From Azospirillum thiophilum (lineage in GTDB: Bacteria; Pseudomonadota; Alphaproteobacteria; Azospirillales; Azospirillaceae): a DNA stretch of 64,000 bases. Both the position numbers and the translations under genes were made by a program. The notes beneath the pieces are model-generated. The model saw only the letters and a program-made list of their open reading frames with translations, was not told the DNA's origin and searched no databases. This document shows positions 39,552 to 50,893 of the stretch, piece after piece; position 1 is the first letter of the stretch, and the number at the start of each line of letters is the position of its first letter. The DNA lies in NCBI RefSeq assembly GCF_001305595.1, contig NZ_CP012401.1:1685001-1749000 (forward strand), read 5' to 3'.

Positions 39552-40001
39552 ATGGAACTCTCTTCAATAACCGACTCCATCGGCGAAACGGCCCGGCGCA
39601 ACCTGCGCAGCCTCGACGACCGCATGCATCTCACCGGCGGCCACACCGTCAATGTCGGCCACAATGAAAGGCTGGCGTCGCTGGCCGGGGGCGTGCTGCT
39701 GGCGGTCCTGGGACTGCGCCGGCCCAACTGGACCGGGGCCGCGATGGCGCTGACCGGCGGCGCGCTGGTGGCACGCGGACTGACCGGCTACTGCCCGGCC
39801 AAATCGATGCTGTCCGACTGGATGCACGATGGCCGGGCGGACATTCCGGCACAGGACGTCGAGCATGGCATCGACCGCTATTCCCGCCATCCCGGCGACA
39901 TCTATGAACAGGATTGCGAGAAGGAGATTGTCGACGAGGCATCGCAGGAATCCTTCCCGGCCAGCGATCCGCCCTCCTTCTCACCCGGCGTGTCCCGGTA
40001 A
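39552..40001 (+). CDS. Small membrane protein, DUF2892-like
   Basis: A 149-residue protein with VNVGHNERLASLAGGVLLAV and ALTGGALVARGLTGYCPAKS, the two-helix pattern of DUF2892-type membrane proteins, and a C-terminal soluble tail ending in VDEASQESFPASDPPSF. That last motif is widespread in proteobacterial proteins of unknown function. AGGAGG (39540-39545) precedes the ATG. It lies 60 bases after the PRC-barrel gene, probably the same unit. Confidence 0.75.
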   Translation: MELSSITDSIGETARRNLRSLDDRMHLTGGHTVNVGHNERLASLAGGVLLAVLGLRRPNWTGAAMALTGGALVARGLTGYCPAKSMLSDWMHDGRADIPAQDVEHGIDRYSRHPGDIYEQDCEKEIVDEASQESFPASDPPSFSPGVSR

Positions 40002-40052
40002 GGACGCGGTACAGGCAGATGGCATGATACCATAACAGAAATGTCATCAAGA

Positions 40053-40088
40053 AACGGCCCTCACGTTCAACGACGGCGGGCCGTTTTG
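40053..40088 (+). terminator. Terminator after the DUF2892-like gene
   Basis: AACGGCCC (40053-40060) pairs with GGGCCGTT (40078-40085), followed by TTGAT. The loop is 17 bases with some inner pairing. It lies about 50 bases after the stop codon. Confidence 0.65.
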
Positions 40089-40198
40089 ATATGGATCATT
40101 GAAAGCGAGAGCAACCGGGATCTCAGCTTTTACTGAACATGCCCAAGGCAATGCTGCGCGATGATTGAGGCGCATGCGCGGATTGCGCCCATTACACG

Positions 40199-40227
40199 TT
40201 GCGGGCCCGCCGCGCCTGGTCTATGGT
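40199..40227 (+). promoter_or_regulatory. Possible fabI promoter
   Basis: TTGCGG (40199-40204) and TATGGT (40222-40227) are separated by 17 bases, about 90 bases ahead of fabI. The rest of the 319-base gap 40002-40320 holds the terminator above and nothing else I can recognise. Confidence 0.35.
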
Positions 40228-40320
40228 GCACTGCACAAGGAACGCCGTGTGCCCCCACCCGGCGATAGGCCGCCACCGGCGGCCGCTCCTCCCGTCACAT
40301 CGACCGCAGGACAGTCCGCC

Positions 40321-41106
40321 ATGACCACGATCATTCCCGCCGCCGCCACGCTCGAAGGCAAGAAGGGGCTCGTCCTCGGCATCGCCAACGACCAGTCGAT
40401 CGCCTGGGGCTGCGCCCGTGCCTTCCGCGCGCTGGGCGCCGACCTTGCGGTCAGCTATCTGAACGAGAAGGCCAAGCGGTTCGTCGAGCCGCTGGCCCAG
40501 CAGCTGGAAGCCGAGATCTTCGAACCGGTGGACGTCACCGGCGAGGGCGAGTTGAAGGCGATCTTCGACAAGATCGGCGAGAAGTGGGGCAAGCTCGACT
40601 TCGCGCTCCACAGCATCGCCTTCGCTCCCAAGGACGATTTGCACGGCCGCGTCGTCGACTGCTCGCGCGAAGGCTTCCAGCAGGCGATGGACATTTCCTG
40701 CCATTCCTTCATCCGCATGGCGCGCTATGCCGAGCCGCTGATGAAGGACGGCGGGTCGCTGTTCACCATGTCCTATTTCGGCGCCAACCGGGTCATCGAC
40801 AATTACGGCGTCATGGGTCCGGTCAAGGCCGCGCTGGAGGCCAGCGTGCGCTACCTGGCGTCCGAGCTCGGCCCCAAGGGCATCCGCGTCCACGCCATCT
40901 CCCCCGGCCCGATCAAGACCCGCGCCGCCTCCGGCATCGCGCATTTCGACGAACTGATGGACAAGGCCGCCGAGCGTGCGCCCGAAGGCCGTCTGGTGAC
41001 GATCGAAGAGGTCGGCTACACCACCGCCTTCCTCGCCACCGACGGCGCCAAGGGGATCACCGGCAACACCACCTACGTCGACTGCGGCTATTCGATCATC
41101 GGCTGA
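40321..41106 (+). CDS. fabI: Enoyl-[acyl-carrier-protein] reductase (NADH)
   Basis: Final reduction of each fatty acid elongation cycle. The 261-residue protein has the FabI-type cofactor motif GKKGLVLGIANDQSIAWGCA (about 16-35), the LDFALHSIAFAPKDDLHGRV segment, and the catalytic Tyr and Lys in YGVMGPVKAALEASVRYLA. Close paralogues exist in alphaproteobacteria, so an alternative reductase cannot be excluded, but the motifs are FabI. ATG 40321 is the family start. Confidence 0.94.
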   Translation: MTTIIPAAATLEGKKGLVLGIANDQSIAWGCARAFRALGADLAVSYLNEKAKRFVEPLAQQLEAEIFEPVDVTGEGELKAIFDKIGEKWGKLDFALHSIAFAPKDDLHGRVVDCSREGFQQAMDISCHSFIRMARYAEPLMKDGGSLFTMSYFGANRVIDNYGVMGPVKAALEASVRYLASELGPKGIRVHAISPGPIKTRAASGIAHFDELMDKAAERAPEGRLVTIEEVGYTTAFLATDGAKGITGNTTYVDCGYSIIG

Positions 41107-41122
41107 GGCCGGCGATTGTCCG

Positions 41123-41166
41123 AACGGAAAGGGGCGGGTGCGGCGACGCATCCGCCCCTTTCCGTT
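41123..41166 (+). terminator. fabI terminator
   Basis: A 15-bp perfect stem AACGGAAAGGGGCGG/CCGCCCCTTTCCGTT with a 14-base loop starts 17 bases after the fabI stop. No U tract follows, but the stem is very strong. Confidence 0.7.
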
Positions 41167-41305
41167 CCGGCCCGCTGCCTCACCCGTCCCCTCCATGGCG
41201 GGTGCGTCAAATTGCCGTGTGACTTCCCGGCTGTTTGGGCGAGCCTGCCACACCCGCCATAATCGGCACCAATGAAGAGCCGGTAAGGGGGGAGGCCGCA
41301 GGGCA

Positions 41306-41716
41306 ATGGGCGCCATCACATGGCGGCGGCAGTTGAGCGTCGGCCAGCCGGCCATCGACGAGGATCACAAGCACCTGATCGAGTATCTGAACGAACTCGA
41401 CGCGGCGCTGTGCGCTCAGCGGTTCCAGCCGGTCCGCGTCGCCAAGATCCTGCTCAAGCTGCTCGAATACACCAAGGAGCATTTCGCCCGCGAAGAACGG
41501 ATCATGCAGATCGTGCATTATCCGAAATTCGAGGAGCATGTCGCCATGCACCGTGCGGCGGTCCAGAAGGTCAGCGAGCTGTCCAACCGCTTCTCCATCG
41601 AACCGACGCACGAGAATGCCGAGAAGCTCTACAAATTCACCGCCGACTGGCTGGTCCGCCACATCATCCTGATGGACACCCAGCTGACGCCCTATGTCCG
41701 CGGTGTCTGGGCGTGA
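41306..41716 (+). CDS. Bacteriohemerythrin
   Basis: A 136-residue di-iron oxygen-binding protein. All expected ligands are present: H21 (IDEDHKHL), H59 and E63 (KEHFAREER), H78 and H82 (HVAMH), H119 and D124 (VRHIILMD). Probably carries or senses O2, or protects against it, in the cytoplasm. Monocistronic, between fabI and serB. Confidence 0.93.
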   Translation: MGAITWRRQLSVGQPAIDEDHKHLIEYLNELDAALCAQRFQPVRVAKILLKLLEYTKEHFAREERIMQIVHYPKFEEHVAMHRAAVQKVSELSNRFSIEPTHENAEKLYKFTADWLVRHIILMDTQLTPYVRGVWA

Positions 41717-41747
41717 GGGGGCACAGGCAAGCGGCTCAGCCCCCGGT

Positions 41748-42653
41748 TCAGTTCACGAACTCCGTCGCGCGGTAGCCCTGGGCATAGAGCAGCGCGGTCA
41801 GGTCGCCATGGTCGACACGGGCGCGGGCCTCGGCGGCCACCACCGCCTTGGCGTGGAAGGCGACGCCGAGGCCGGCGGCCAGCAGCATCGGCAGGTCGTT
41901 GGCGCCGTCGCCGACGGCCATGGTTTCCGCCACCGGCACGCGATGCTCGCCGGCATAGGCCATCAGGGCCTGGAGCTTGCTGTCCTTGTCGAGGATCGGC
42001 TCGATCACCTTGCCGGTCATCACGCCGTCGACCACCTCCAGCTCGTTGCCGCGGTCGTCGTCGAAACCGATCCAGCTGCGCACCCGGCCGGTGAAGCAGC
42101 GGAAGCCGCCCGAGACCAGCACGCAGACGGCGCCGTTGGCACGCATGGTGCCGACCAGCTGGGCCGCGCCCGGCATCAGGGTGGCACGCTGCCACACCTC
42201 GTCGATCACCGTCTCCTTCAGCCCCTTCAGCAGGGCGACGCGCTCGCGCACCGCGTCCTTGAAGTCGATCTCGCCGTTCATGGCGCGGGCGGTGATGGCG
42301 GCGATGTGGTCCTTCAACCCGACATAGTCGCCGAGCTCGTCCAGCATCTCCTGCTCGATGATCGTCGATTCCATGTCGGCGACCAGCAGCCGCTTGCGCC
42401 GCGTCGCCGCCGGCTGGGCGACGATGTCCAGCACCGCGCCGGTCCCGGCCGATGCCAGGGCATGGCGGATCGCCGCCTCGGCCTGTTCCGGCGCCAGATT
42501 GCCGAAGGGCAGGTCGCAGGCGGTGCCGGGTGCCAGCCAATCCGGTGCCCCGGCATCCGCGCCGAGCGCCACCAGCGCCGCCTTGGCGGTCTGGACGGCG
42601 GACTCGTCGAAGGTGGCGGTGCGGGGGGCGATCAGCGTGGCGACGGCGTTCAT
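41748..42653 (-). CDS. serB: Phosphoserine phosphatase
   Basis: Last step of serine synthesis. The 301-residue HAD-type enzyme has the nucleophile motif LVADMESTIIEQEM (the Glu at the second acid position is usual in this group), VLVSGGFRCFTGRV and the Mg site AVGDGANDLPMLLAAG. The N-terminal third is a regulatory extension like that of long SerB proteins. Convergent with the hemerythrin gene and divergent from miaA. Confidence 0.94.
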   Translation of the reverse strand: MNAVATLIAPRTATFDESAVQTAKAALVALGADAGAPDWLAPGTACDLPFGNLAPEQAEAAIRHALASAGTGAVLDIVAQPAATRRKRLLVADMESTIIEQEMLDELGDYVGLKDHIAAITARAMNGEIDFKDAVRERVALLKGLKETVIDEVWQRATLMPGAAQLVGTMRANGAVCVLVSGGFRCFTGRVRSWIGFDDDRGNELEVVDGVMTGKVIEPILDKDSKLQALMAYAGEHRVPVAETMAVGDGANDLPMLLAAGLGVAFHAKAVVAAEARARVDHGDLTALLYAQGYRATEFVN

Positions 42654-42720
42654 CGGCGGGTATCCCGAGGAAAAGAGGGCCTTTGCGCGCTGCCTACCAC
42701 AGGCGGGGAGCCGGGTCCAA

Positions 42721-42757
42721 CGAAGCTTGGCCCGAAGCTTGGGCCGCAGCTTCGGCG
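42721..42757. repeat. Three short tandem repeats between serB and miaA
   Basis: CGAAGCTTGGCC (42721-42732), CGAAGCTTGGGCC (42733-42745) and a diverged third unit GCAGCTTCGGCG (42746-42757) lie head to tail in the divergent gap. The AAGCTT cores are palindromic. Confidence 0.5.
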
Positions 42758-42810
42758 CAGGCCTGCGGATGGGTGTTGCAAAGGGAACGCCGCGGCCCCA
42801 TGGAAGGGCG

Positions 42811-43815
42811 ATGGAAGACCTGGACACGCCCTCCACCAACGTAATCGTCATCGGCGGCCCGACCGCGTCGGGCAAGTCGGGGCTGGCGCTTGCCATCGCC
42901 GAGGCGTTCGGCGGCACCGTCATCAATGCCGACAGCATGCAGCTCTATGGCGATCTCGACCTGCTGACGGCCCGTCCGCCGGCAGCGGATCTGGCCCGCG
43001 CCCCGCACCGGCTCTACGGCGTGCTGCCGGCGGCGGAGCGCGGGTCGGCGGCGCGCTGGCGCGACATGGCGCTGGCCGAGATCGCGGAGGCCAAGGCCGC
43101 CGGCCGGCTGCCGGTGGTGGTCGGCGGCACCGGCCTCTACCTGCGCGCGCTGATGCAGGGGCTGAGCGAGGTGCCGGCCATCCCGGACGACATCCGCGCC
43201 GCCGCCCATGCCCGTCTGGCCGCCGTCGGCGGCGAGCTATTCCGTGCCGAACTGGTCGTCCGCGATCCGGCCTCGGCCAAGCTGAACCCCGGCGACACCA
43301 CCCGCCTCACCCGCGCGTGGGAGGTTCTGGAGGCCACCGGCCGGCCGCTGTCGCATTGGCAGAGCCTCACCCCGCAGGGGGCGCCGGAGGATCTGCGCTT
43401 CATCGTCCATGTGCTCGATCCGCCGCGCGCCGACCTCTATGCCCAGTGCGACCGGCGCTTCGAGCTGATGATGGAGCAGGGCGCGCTGGAGGAGGTGCGG
43501 CGGCTGGACATGCTGGCACGCGAGCAGGAGCTCGCGCCCGACCTGCCGGTGCTGAAGGCGCTGGGCGTTCCTGAGCTGCGCCGCTTCCTGCACGGTGACA
43601 TCGCGCTCCAGGACGCGGTCGCCCTGGCCCAGCAATCGACCCGGCGCTATGCCAAACGGCAGGTCACCTGGTTCCGGCATCAGATGGTTGGCAAAGCACC
43701 CGATATGCTGGTAAGTCATACAGGACAGCATAGCTGCCATACCATCGATTCACCCTGTTCAGAGGCGGTACGAAATGCAATGCTCGACCGCCTGAGAACG
43801 ATACTAAATTACTGA
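42811..43815 (+). CDS. miaA: tRNA dimethylallyltransferase
   Basis: Adds an isopentenyl group to A37 of tRNAs that read UNN codons. The 334-residue protein has the P-loop VIGGPTASGKSGLALAI, the tRNA-binding NADSMQLYGDLDLLTARP and PVVVGGTGLYLRALMQGL, and ends with the RYAKRQVTWFRHQ motif. A 40-residue C-terminal extension is less conserved. Start ATG 42811; its neighbour serB diverges. Confidence 0.94.
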   Translation: MEDLDTPSTNVIVIGGPTASGKSGLALAIAEAFGGTVINADSMQLYGDLDLLTARPPAADLARAPHRLYGVLPAAERGSAARWRDMALAEIAEAKAAGRLPVVVGGTGLYLRALMQGLSEVPAIPDDIRAAAHARLAAVGGELFRAELVVRDPASAKLNPGDTTRLTRAWEVLEATGRPLSHWQSLTPQGAPEDLRFIVHVLDPPRADLYAQCDRRFELMMEQGALEEVRRLDMLAREQELAPDLPVLKALGVPELRRFLHGDIALQDAVALAQQSTRRYAKRQVTWFRHQMVGKAPDMLVSHTGQHSCHTIDSPCSEAVRNAMLDRLRTILNY

Positions 43816-43832
43816 TCCGAAGGAGAAGCGAC

Positions 43833-45044
43833 GTGTCGGTTGATTGGGGTCAAGTGTTCGCGGGCCGCGTGGGCGGCATGACGGCGTCCGAAATCCGGGA
43901 ACTGCTGAAGCTGATCGATCGCCCGGAGATCATCTCCTTCGCCGGCGGCATTCCCGACCCGGACCTGTTCCCCAGCGCGGCCATTGCGCGGGCCTACGAG
44001 AAGATCTTCCAGTCCAATGCCGGCGCCGGTTCGGCCCTGCAATATTCCATCACCGAGGGCTATACGCCGCTGCGGGAGTGGATCTGCGACTATATGGGTG
44101 GCAAGGGCGTCACTGTCGGGCTGGACGGCGTCCTCGTCACCAACGGTTCGCAGCAGGTGCTGGAATTCGTCGGCAAGCTGCTGATCGGCCCCGGCGACAA
44201 GGTGGTGGTGACGCGGCCCACCTATCTCGGCGCGCTCCAGGCCTTTTCGCCCTACGAGCCGGTCTATCTCTCCATTCCGATGGACGAGGAAGGGCCGGAG
44301 ATGGAGGCGCTGACCGCCGCCCTGGCGCAGAAGCCGAAGTTCTTCTATCTCGTCCCCGATTTCCAGAACCCCAACGGCACCACGGTGACGCTGGCCCGCC
44401 GCGAAGCGATCCTGGATGCCTGCGAGGCTGCCGGCGTGCCGGTGGTGGAGGACACCGCCTATTGCGAACTGCGCTATGACGGCGAGCATCTGCCGCTGAT
44501 GGCGGCGCTGGACTGCCAGCGCAACGGCGGCAAGCTGACCAACGTCATCTTCGGCGGCACCTTCTCCAAGACGATGGTCCCGGCGCTGCGCGTCGGCTGG
44601 GTCAATGCGGCACCCGAGGTGGTGAACCGGCTGGTGCTGATGAAGCAGGCCGCCGACCTGCATGCCAGCACGATCAACCAGATCGTCATGCACGACGTCG
44701 TCTCGCAGATCTTCGACAGCCACCTCAAGCTCCTGCGCACCCAGTACAAGGAGCGCCGCGACGCCATGCTGGCCGCGCTGGAGGAGTTCGCCCCGCCGGG
44801 CGTGACCTGGACCAAGCCGGAAGGCGGCCTGTTCGTCTGGGTCGAGGCGCCGGAGGGCGTCGACGGCACGGAATTGCTGGCCCGCGCCATCAAGGAGGCC
44901 AACGTCGCCTTCGTGCCCGGTTCGGCCTTCCACGCCGACCGCTCGGGCAAGAACACGCTGCGGCTGGCCTTCTCGGTCACCAAGCCGGCCCAGATCCGCG
45001 AGGGCATCCGCCGGCTGTGCGGGCTGCTGAAGACCGCCGCCTGA
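43833..45044 (+). CDS. PLP-dependent aminotransferase (2-aminoadipate/MocR type)
   Basis: A 403-residue fold-type I aminotransferase related to LysN/2-aminoadipate and kynurenine aminotransferases. ISFAGGIPDPDLFPSAAI near the N-terminus, TNGSQQVLEFVGKLLIGPGD, FQNPNGTTVTLARR, and the PLP lysine in GTFSKTMVPALRVGW. There is no N-terminal helix-turn-helix, so it is an enzyme, not a MocR regulator. It starts with GTG 43833; AAGGAGA precedes. Next to ilvBNC, a role in branched-chain amino acid transamination is possible but unproven. Confidence 0.88.
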   Translation: MSVDWGQVFAGRVGGMTASEIRELLKLIDRPEIISFAGGIPDPDLFPSAAIARAYEKIFQSNAGAGSALQYSITEGYTPLREWICDYMGGKGVTVGLDGVLVTNGSQQVLEFVGKLLIGPGDKVVVTRPTYLGALQAFSPYEPVYLSIPMDEEGPEMEALTAALAQKPKFFYLVPDFQNPNGTTVTLARREAILDACEAAGVPVVEDTAYCELRYDGEHLPLMAALDCQRNGGKLTNVIFGGTFSKTMVPALRVGWVNAAPEVVNRLVLMKQAADLHASTINQIVMHDVVSQIFDSHLKLLRTQYKERRDAMLAALEEFAPPGVTWTKPEGGLFVWVEAPEGVDGTELLARAIKEANVAFVPGSAFHADRSGKNTLRLAFSVTKPAQIREGIRRLCGLLKTAA

Positions 45045-45078
45045 CGGTCTCCGAACCGCCTTCCGTCGCCTCCTCGAA

Positions 45079-45112
45079 AAACGGCGGCCGCGCTCCGGTG
45101 CGGCCGCCGTTT
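45079..45112 (+). terminator. Terminator after the aminotransferase gene
   Basis: A 13-bp perfect stem AAACGGCGGCCGC/GCGGCCGCCGTTT with an 8-base loop, 34 bases after the stop codon. It ends in TTTCCGCTTCC. Confidence 0.8.
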
Positions 45113-45191
45113 CCGCTTCCGGCGGAGCCGGGCCGGATGGGGTGATCGGAAAGCCATTGCGCAATAATTGGAAAAACTGCGGCAAAAAAAC

Positions 45192-45244
45192 TTTGCGAAC
45201 ATTCGCAAAATGGGTTGACCTGTGACGGGGGAATTGACTAATTT
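45192..45244 (+). promoter_or_regulatory. ilvB promoter with inverted-repeat operator
   Basis: TTGACC (45215-45220) and TAATTT (45239-45244), spacing 18, form a good promoter. Six bases ahead of -35 lies a perfect inverted repeat TTTGCGAA-CA-TTCGCAAA (45192-45209). Another small palindrome ATTGCGCAAT occurs at 45156-45165. The leader RNA has a GGGCGCC/GGCGCCC hairpin at 45331-45352, just before the ribosome-binding site. I found no convincing leader peptide rich in Ile, Leu or Val. Confidence 0.62.
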
Positions 45245-45372
45245 GCCGCTCCCAGCCTGAGCCATCGGGGCTAAGCCGTTGTTCCGATGGCATCCCCCTC
45301 GATCCGGGTTGGTGACAAGTCCAAGGAACCGGGCGCCTTAGAGGTGGCGCCCACATGAGAAGGTCGTAAGCG

Positions 45373-47136
<1,764 letters not shown>

Positions 47137-47171
47137 CCGGTTGACGACGAACGAACGAAGGGACGGGAATC

Positions 47172-47681
47172 ATGGATCTCAACGCGATCGAAAAGCACAC
47201 CATCGCCGTGCTGGTGGACAACGAGCCGGGCGTGCTCGCCCGCGTGATCGGGCTGTTCTCCGGCCGTGGCTACAACATCGAAAGCCTGACGGTGGCGGAG
47301 GTGAACAACGCCGACCACCTGTCGCGCATCACGCTGGTCACCTCCGGCACCCGGATGATCATCGAGCAGATCAAGGCGCAGCTCGGCCGGCTGGTTCCGG
47401 TCCACCGCGTCCACGACCTGACCGACGAGGGGCCGTCGGTGGAACGCGAACTGGCGCTGGTCAAGGTCGCAGGCACCGGTGATCGCCGGATCGAGGCGCT
47501 TCGCCTCGCCGACATCTTTCAGGCCAAGGTGGTCGATGCCACGCTGACCAGCTTCATCTTCGAGTTGACCGGCACGACCAGCCAGGTCGACGATTTCGTC
47601 GGTCTGATGACCCAGCTCGGCCTTGTCGAGGCCAGCCGTACCGGCGTGGTCGCCATGTCGAAGGGGCCGGCGGCGTTCTGA
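47172..47681 (+). CDS. ilvN: Acetolactate synthase small (regulatory) subunit
   Basis: A 169-residue regulatory subunit: N-terminal ACT domain (HTIAVLVDNEPGVLARVIGL, SGRGYNIESLTVAEV) that binds valine for feedback control, and the C-terminal domain (ELALVKVAG, FELTGTTSQVDDFVGLM). ATG 47172 follows the ilvB stop by 35 bases, with AAGGGACGGG as ribosome-binding region. Confidence 0.96.
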   Translation: MDLNAIEKHTIAVLVDNEPGVLARVIGLFSGRGYNIESLTVAEVNNADHLSRITLVTSGTRMIIEQIKAQLGRLVPVHRVHDLTDEGPSVERELALVKVAGTGDRRIEALRLADIFQAKVVDATLTSFIFELTGTTSQVDDFVGLMTQLGLVEASRTGVVAMSKGPAAF

Positions 47682-47720
47682 GGCGCCTTCGGCCGCGGAA
47701 AATCATTCTGCGCAAGATCG

Positions 47721-47760
47721 GGGCGGCAAAAACGCAAGGAAGCTTTGCATTTTGCCGCCC
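47721..47760 (+). terminator. Strong hairpin between ilvN and ilvC
   Basis: GGGCGGCAAAA (47721-47731) pairs perfectly with TTTTGCCGCCC (47750-47760), with inner pairing GCAA/TTGC. No U run follows. It could be a partial terminator or an mRNA processing/stability element that sets ilvC apart from ilvBN. Confidence 0.55.
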
Positions 47761-47779
47761 GGTCGAGCGATTGTTTCCC

Positions 47780-48885
<1,106 letters not shown>

Positions 48886-48912
48886 TCCGGCGAAAGCCGC
48901 ACTGGTTCTCTG

Positions 48913-48946
48913 AAAAGCGCGTCCCTTCGGGGGCGCGCTTTTCGTT
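48913..48946 (+). terminator. ilvC terminator
   Basis: AAAAGCGCG (48913-48921) pairs with CGCGCTTTT (48934-48942), with extra CCC/GGG pairs closing a TTCG tetraloop, then CGTT. A strong intrinsic terminator; on the other strand it could also serve mrdA. Confidence 0.85.
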
Positions 48947-48988
48947 GCGCGCCCGGCATGGGCGCCATCTTGCGGGTTGCAGCCTTTT

Positions 48989-50875
48989 TTATCCCCGCGG
49001 CTTTCCCGAATCCGTCGGCGGGGTTTCCGCGACGGTGGCCCGGCCAGGGTCGCGCTTCTGGGTTTCCAGCAGGATGTCGCGGGCGATCGGGGCCGCTGCG
49101 GTGGAGCCGCCGCCGCCATGCTCGACGAACACCGCGCAGGCATAGCGCGGTGCCTGGATGGGGGCGAAGGCGACGAACAGGGCGTGGTCGCGCTCGCGCC
49201 ACGGGATCTCGTCCTGCTTCTTCAGGCCGGCGGCACGCTGCGCCATGGTGATGCGGCGGACCTGGGCCGACCCTGTCTTGCCGGCCATCTCATAGCCGAT
49301 CTCGGTGATGCGCGACTTGTAGGCGGTGCCGTTGGGGGCGTTCACCACCTCGGTCATGCCGCGCAGCACGATGTCGAGATTCTCCTTTTTCACGCCGATG
49401 CTGGGCCAGGCGGTCTGCTCGCCGCTGACCGCCTTGATCTGCTTGGTCAGGTGCGGCTTGACCGCATAGCCGCCATTGGCGATCCGGCAGGTCATCACCG
49501 CCAGTTGCAGCGGCGTGGTCAGCACATAGCCCTGGCCGATCGAGGCGACCAGTGTTTCGCCCATGTCCCAACCCTTGCCCAGCGTCGCCTTCTTCCAGGC
49601 GATGGAGGGGATCAGGCCGGCGCGCTCGTGCGGAAGATCGATGCCGGTGCGGTTGCCCAGGCCGAAGCGGTTGGACATCTCGGCGATACGGTCGATGCCG
49701 ACACGACGCGACACGTCGTAGAAGAAGACGTCGCAGGAATGGCGCAACGCCCCGACGAAATCGACCGTGCCATGGCCGCCGCGCTTCCAGCAGTGGAAGC
49801 GGTGGTCGCCCAGCTCCAGATGGCCGGGGCAGAACACCGTGTGCCGGTTGCTGACGACCCCCGACTCCAGAGCCGCCAACGCCGCCATCATCTTGAAGGT
49901 GGAGCCTGGAGGATACTGGCCGACCACCGCCTTGTTGTTCAGCGGGGTCGCCGGGTTGGACAGCAGTTCCTCCCACAGCTCGGCACTGATGCCCATGGTG
50001 AACTGGTTGGGGTCGTAGCTTGGATGGGAGCTCAGCGCATAGATGCCGCCGGTGTGCACATCCATCACCACGGCCGAGGCGCTGACCTCCTGCGACAGCC
50101 GTTCCTGCACGAAACGCTGGAGTGCCATGTCGATGGTCAGCTGGATTTCACGGCCCGGTTGCCCCTCGTCGCGCGACAGTTCGCGGATGACGCGGCCGAC
50201 GGCATTGACCTCGAGCTGGCTGGTGCCGGCGGTGCCGCGCAGCACCTTCTCGTGGAACCTTTCGATGCCTGCCTTGCCGATGCGGAAGCCGGGCAGCGAC
50301 AGGACCGGGTCGCTGTTGCCGCTCAACTCCGCTTCCGACACGGCGCCGACATAGCCCAGGATGTGGGCGGTCGCGTCGGCTTGCGGGTAGTAGCGCAACT
50401 CGCCCACCTCGATCGCCACGCCGGGCAGGTCGGGGGTGTTGGTCTCCAGCGTCGCGACCTGCTCCCAGGTCAGGTTCTCGCGCACGGTGACGGGGACGAA
50501 ACGGCGCTTGCGATTCAACTCGCGCAGCACGCGGCGGCGGTCGCCATCGGTCAGCGGCACGATGCGGGAGATCTTGTCGAGCGTTTCCTGGATGTTGTGG
50601 GTTCGCTCCGACACGACGACGACGCGGTAGTTCTGCTGGTTCAGTGCCAGCGGCACGCCGAAACGGTCGACGATGTTGCCGCGCGACGGGGCGATCAGCC
50701 GTAGGCTGATACGGTTCTCCTCCGCCAGCATGGTGTAGCGGGCGGACTCCAGGACCTGCAGGTAATAGAGGCGGCCGACCAGCGCGGACAGGCCGGCCAG
50801 CTTGATTCCCCCCAGAACCAGGGCGCGGCGCGCCAGCAGGCGGGACCGGTCGGTGTCGCGATCGATGGAGCTCAT
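48989..50875 (-). CDS. mrdA: Penicillin-binding protein 2
   Basis: Class B transpeptidase of the elongasome. The 628-residue protein has one N-terminal membrane segment (LVLGGIKLAGLSALVGRLYY), a pedestal domain, and a transpeptidase domain with all three active-site motifs: SxxK in PPGSTFKMMA, SCD in LRHSCDVFFYDVSR, and KTG in MAGKTGSAQVRR. It is the last gene of the mreB operon in this window; rodA does not follow. Confidence 0.96.
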   Translation of the reverse strand: MSSIDRDTDRSRLLARRALVLGGIKLAGLSALVGRLYYLQVLESARYTMLAEENRISLRLIAPSRGNIVDRFGVPLALNQQNYRVVVVSERTHNIQETLDKISRIVPLTDGDRRRVLRELNRKRRFVPVTVRENLTWEQVATLETNTPDLPGVAIEVGELRYYPQADATAHILGYVGAVSEAELSGNSDPVLSLPGFRIGKAGIERFHEKVLRGTAGTSQLEVNAVGRVIRELSRDEGQPGREIQLTIDMALQRFVQERLSQEVSASAVVMDVHTGGIYALSSHPSYDPNQFTMGISAELWEELLSNPATPLNNKAVVGQYPPGSTFKMMAALAALESGVVSNRHTVFCPGHLELGDHRFHCWKRGGHGTVDFVGALRHSCDVFFYDVSRRVGIDRIAEMSNRFGLGNRTGIDLPHERAGLIPSIAWKKATLGKGWDMGETLVASIGQGYVLTTPLQLAVMTCRIANGGYAVKPHLTKQIKAVSGEQTAWPSIGVKKENLDIVLRGMTEVVNAPNGTAYKSRITEIGYEMAGKTGSAQVRRITMAQRAAGLKKQDEIPWRERDHALFVAFAPIQAPRYACAVFVEHGGGGSTAAAPIARDILLETQKRDPGRATVAETPPTDSGKPRG

Positions 50876-50893
50876 GAGATCCGTCGGGACCCT

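Noticed and set aside
41748..42653. SerB with Glu in place of the second Asp of DxD
   Set aside because: DMEST is a known variant in active phosphoserine phosphatases, so not a defect.
45284..45358. Short frame MASPSIRVGDKSKEPGALEV ahead of ilvB as a leader peptide
   Set aside because: Not enriched in Ile, Leu or Val runs, so no support for attenuation.
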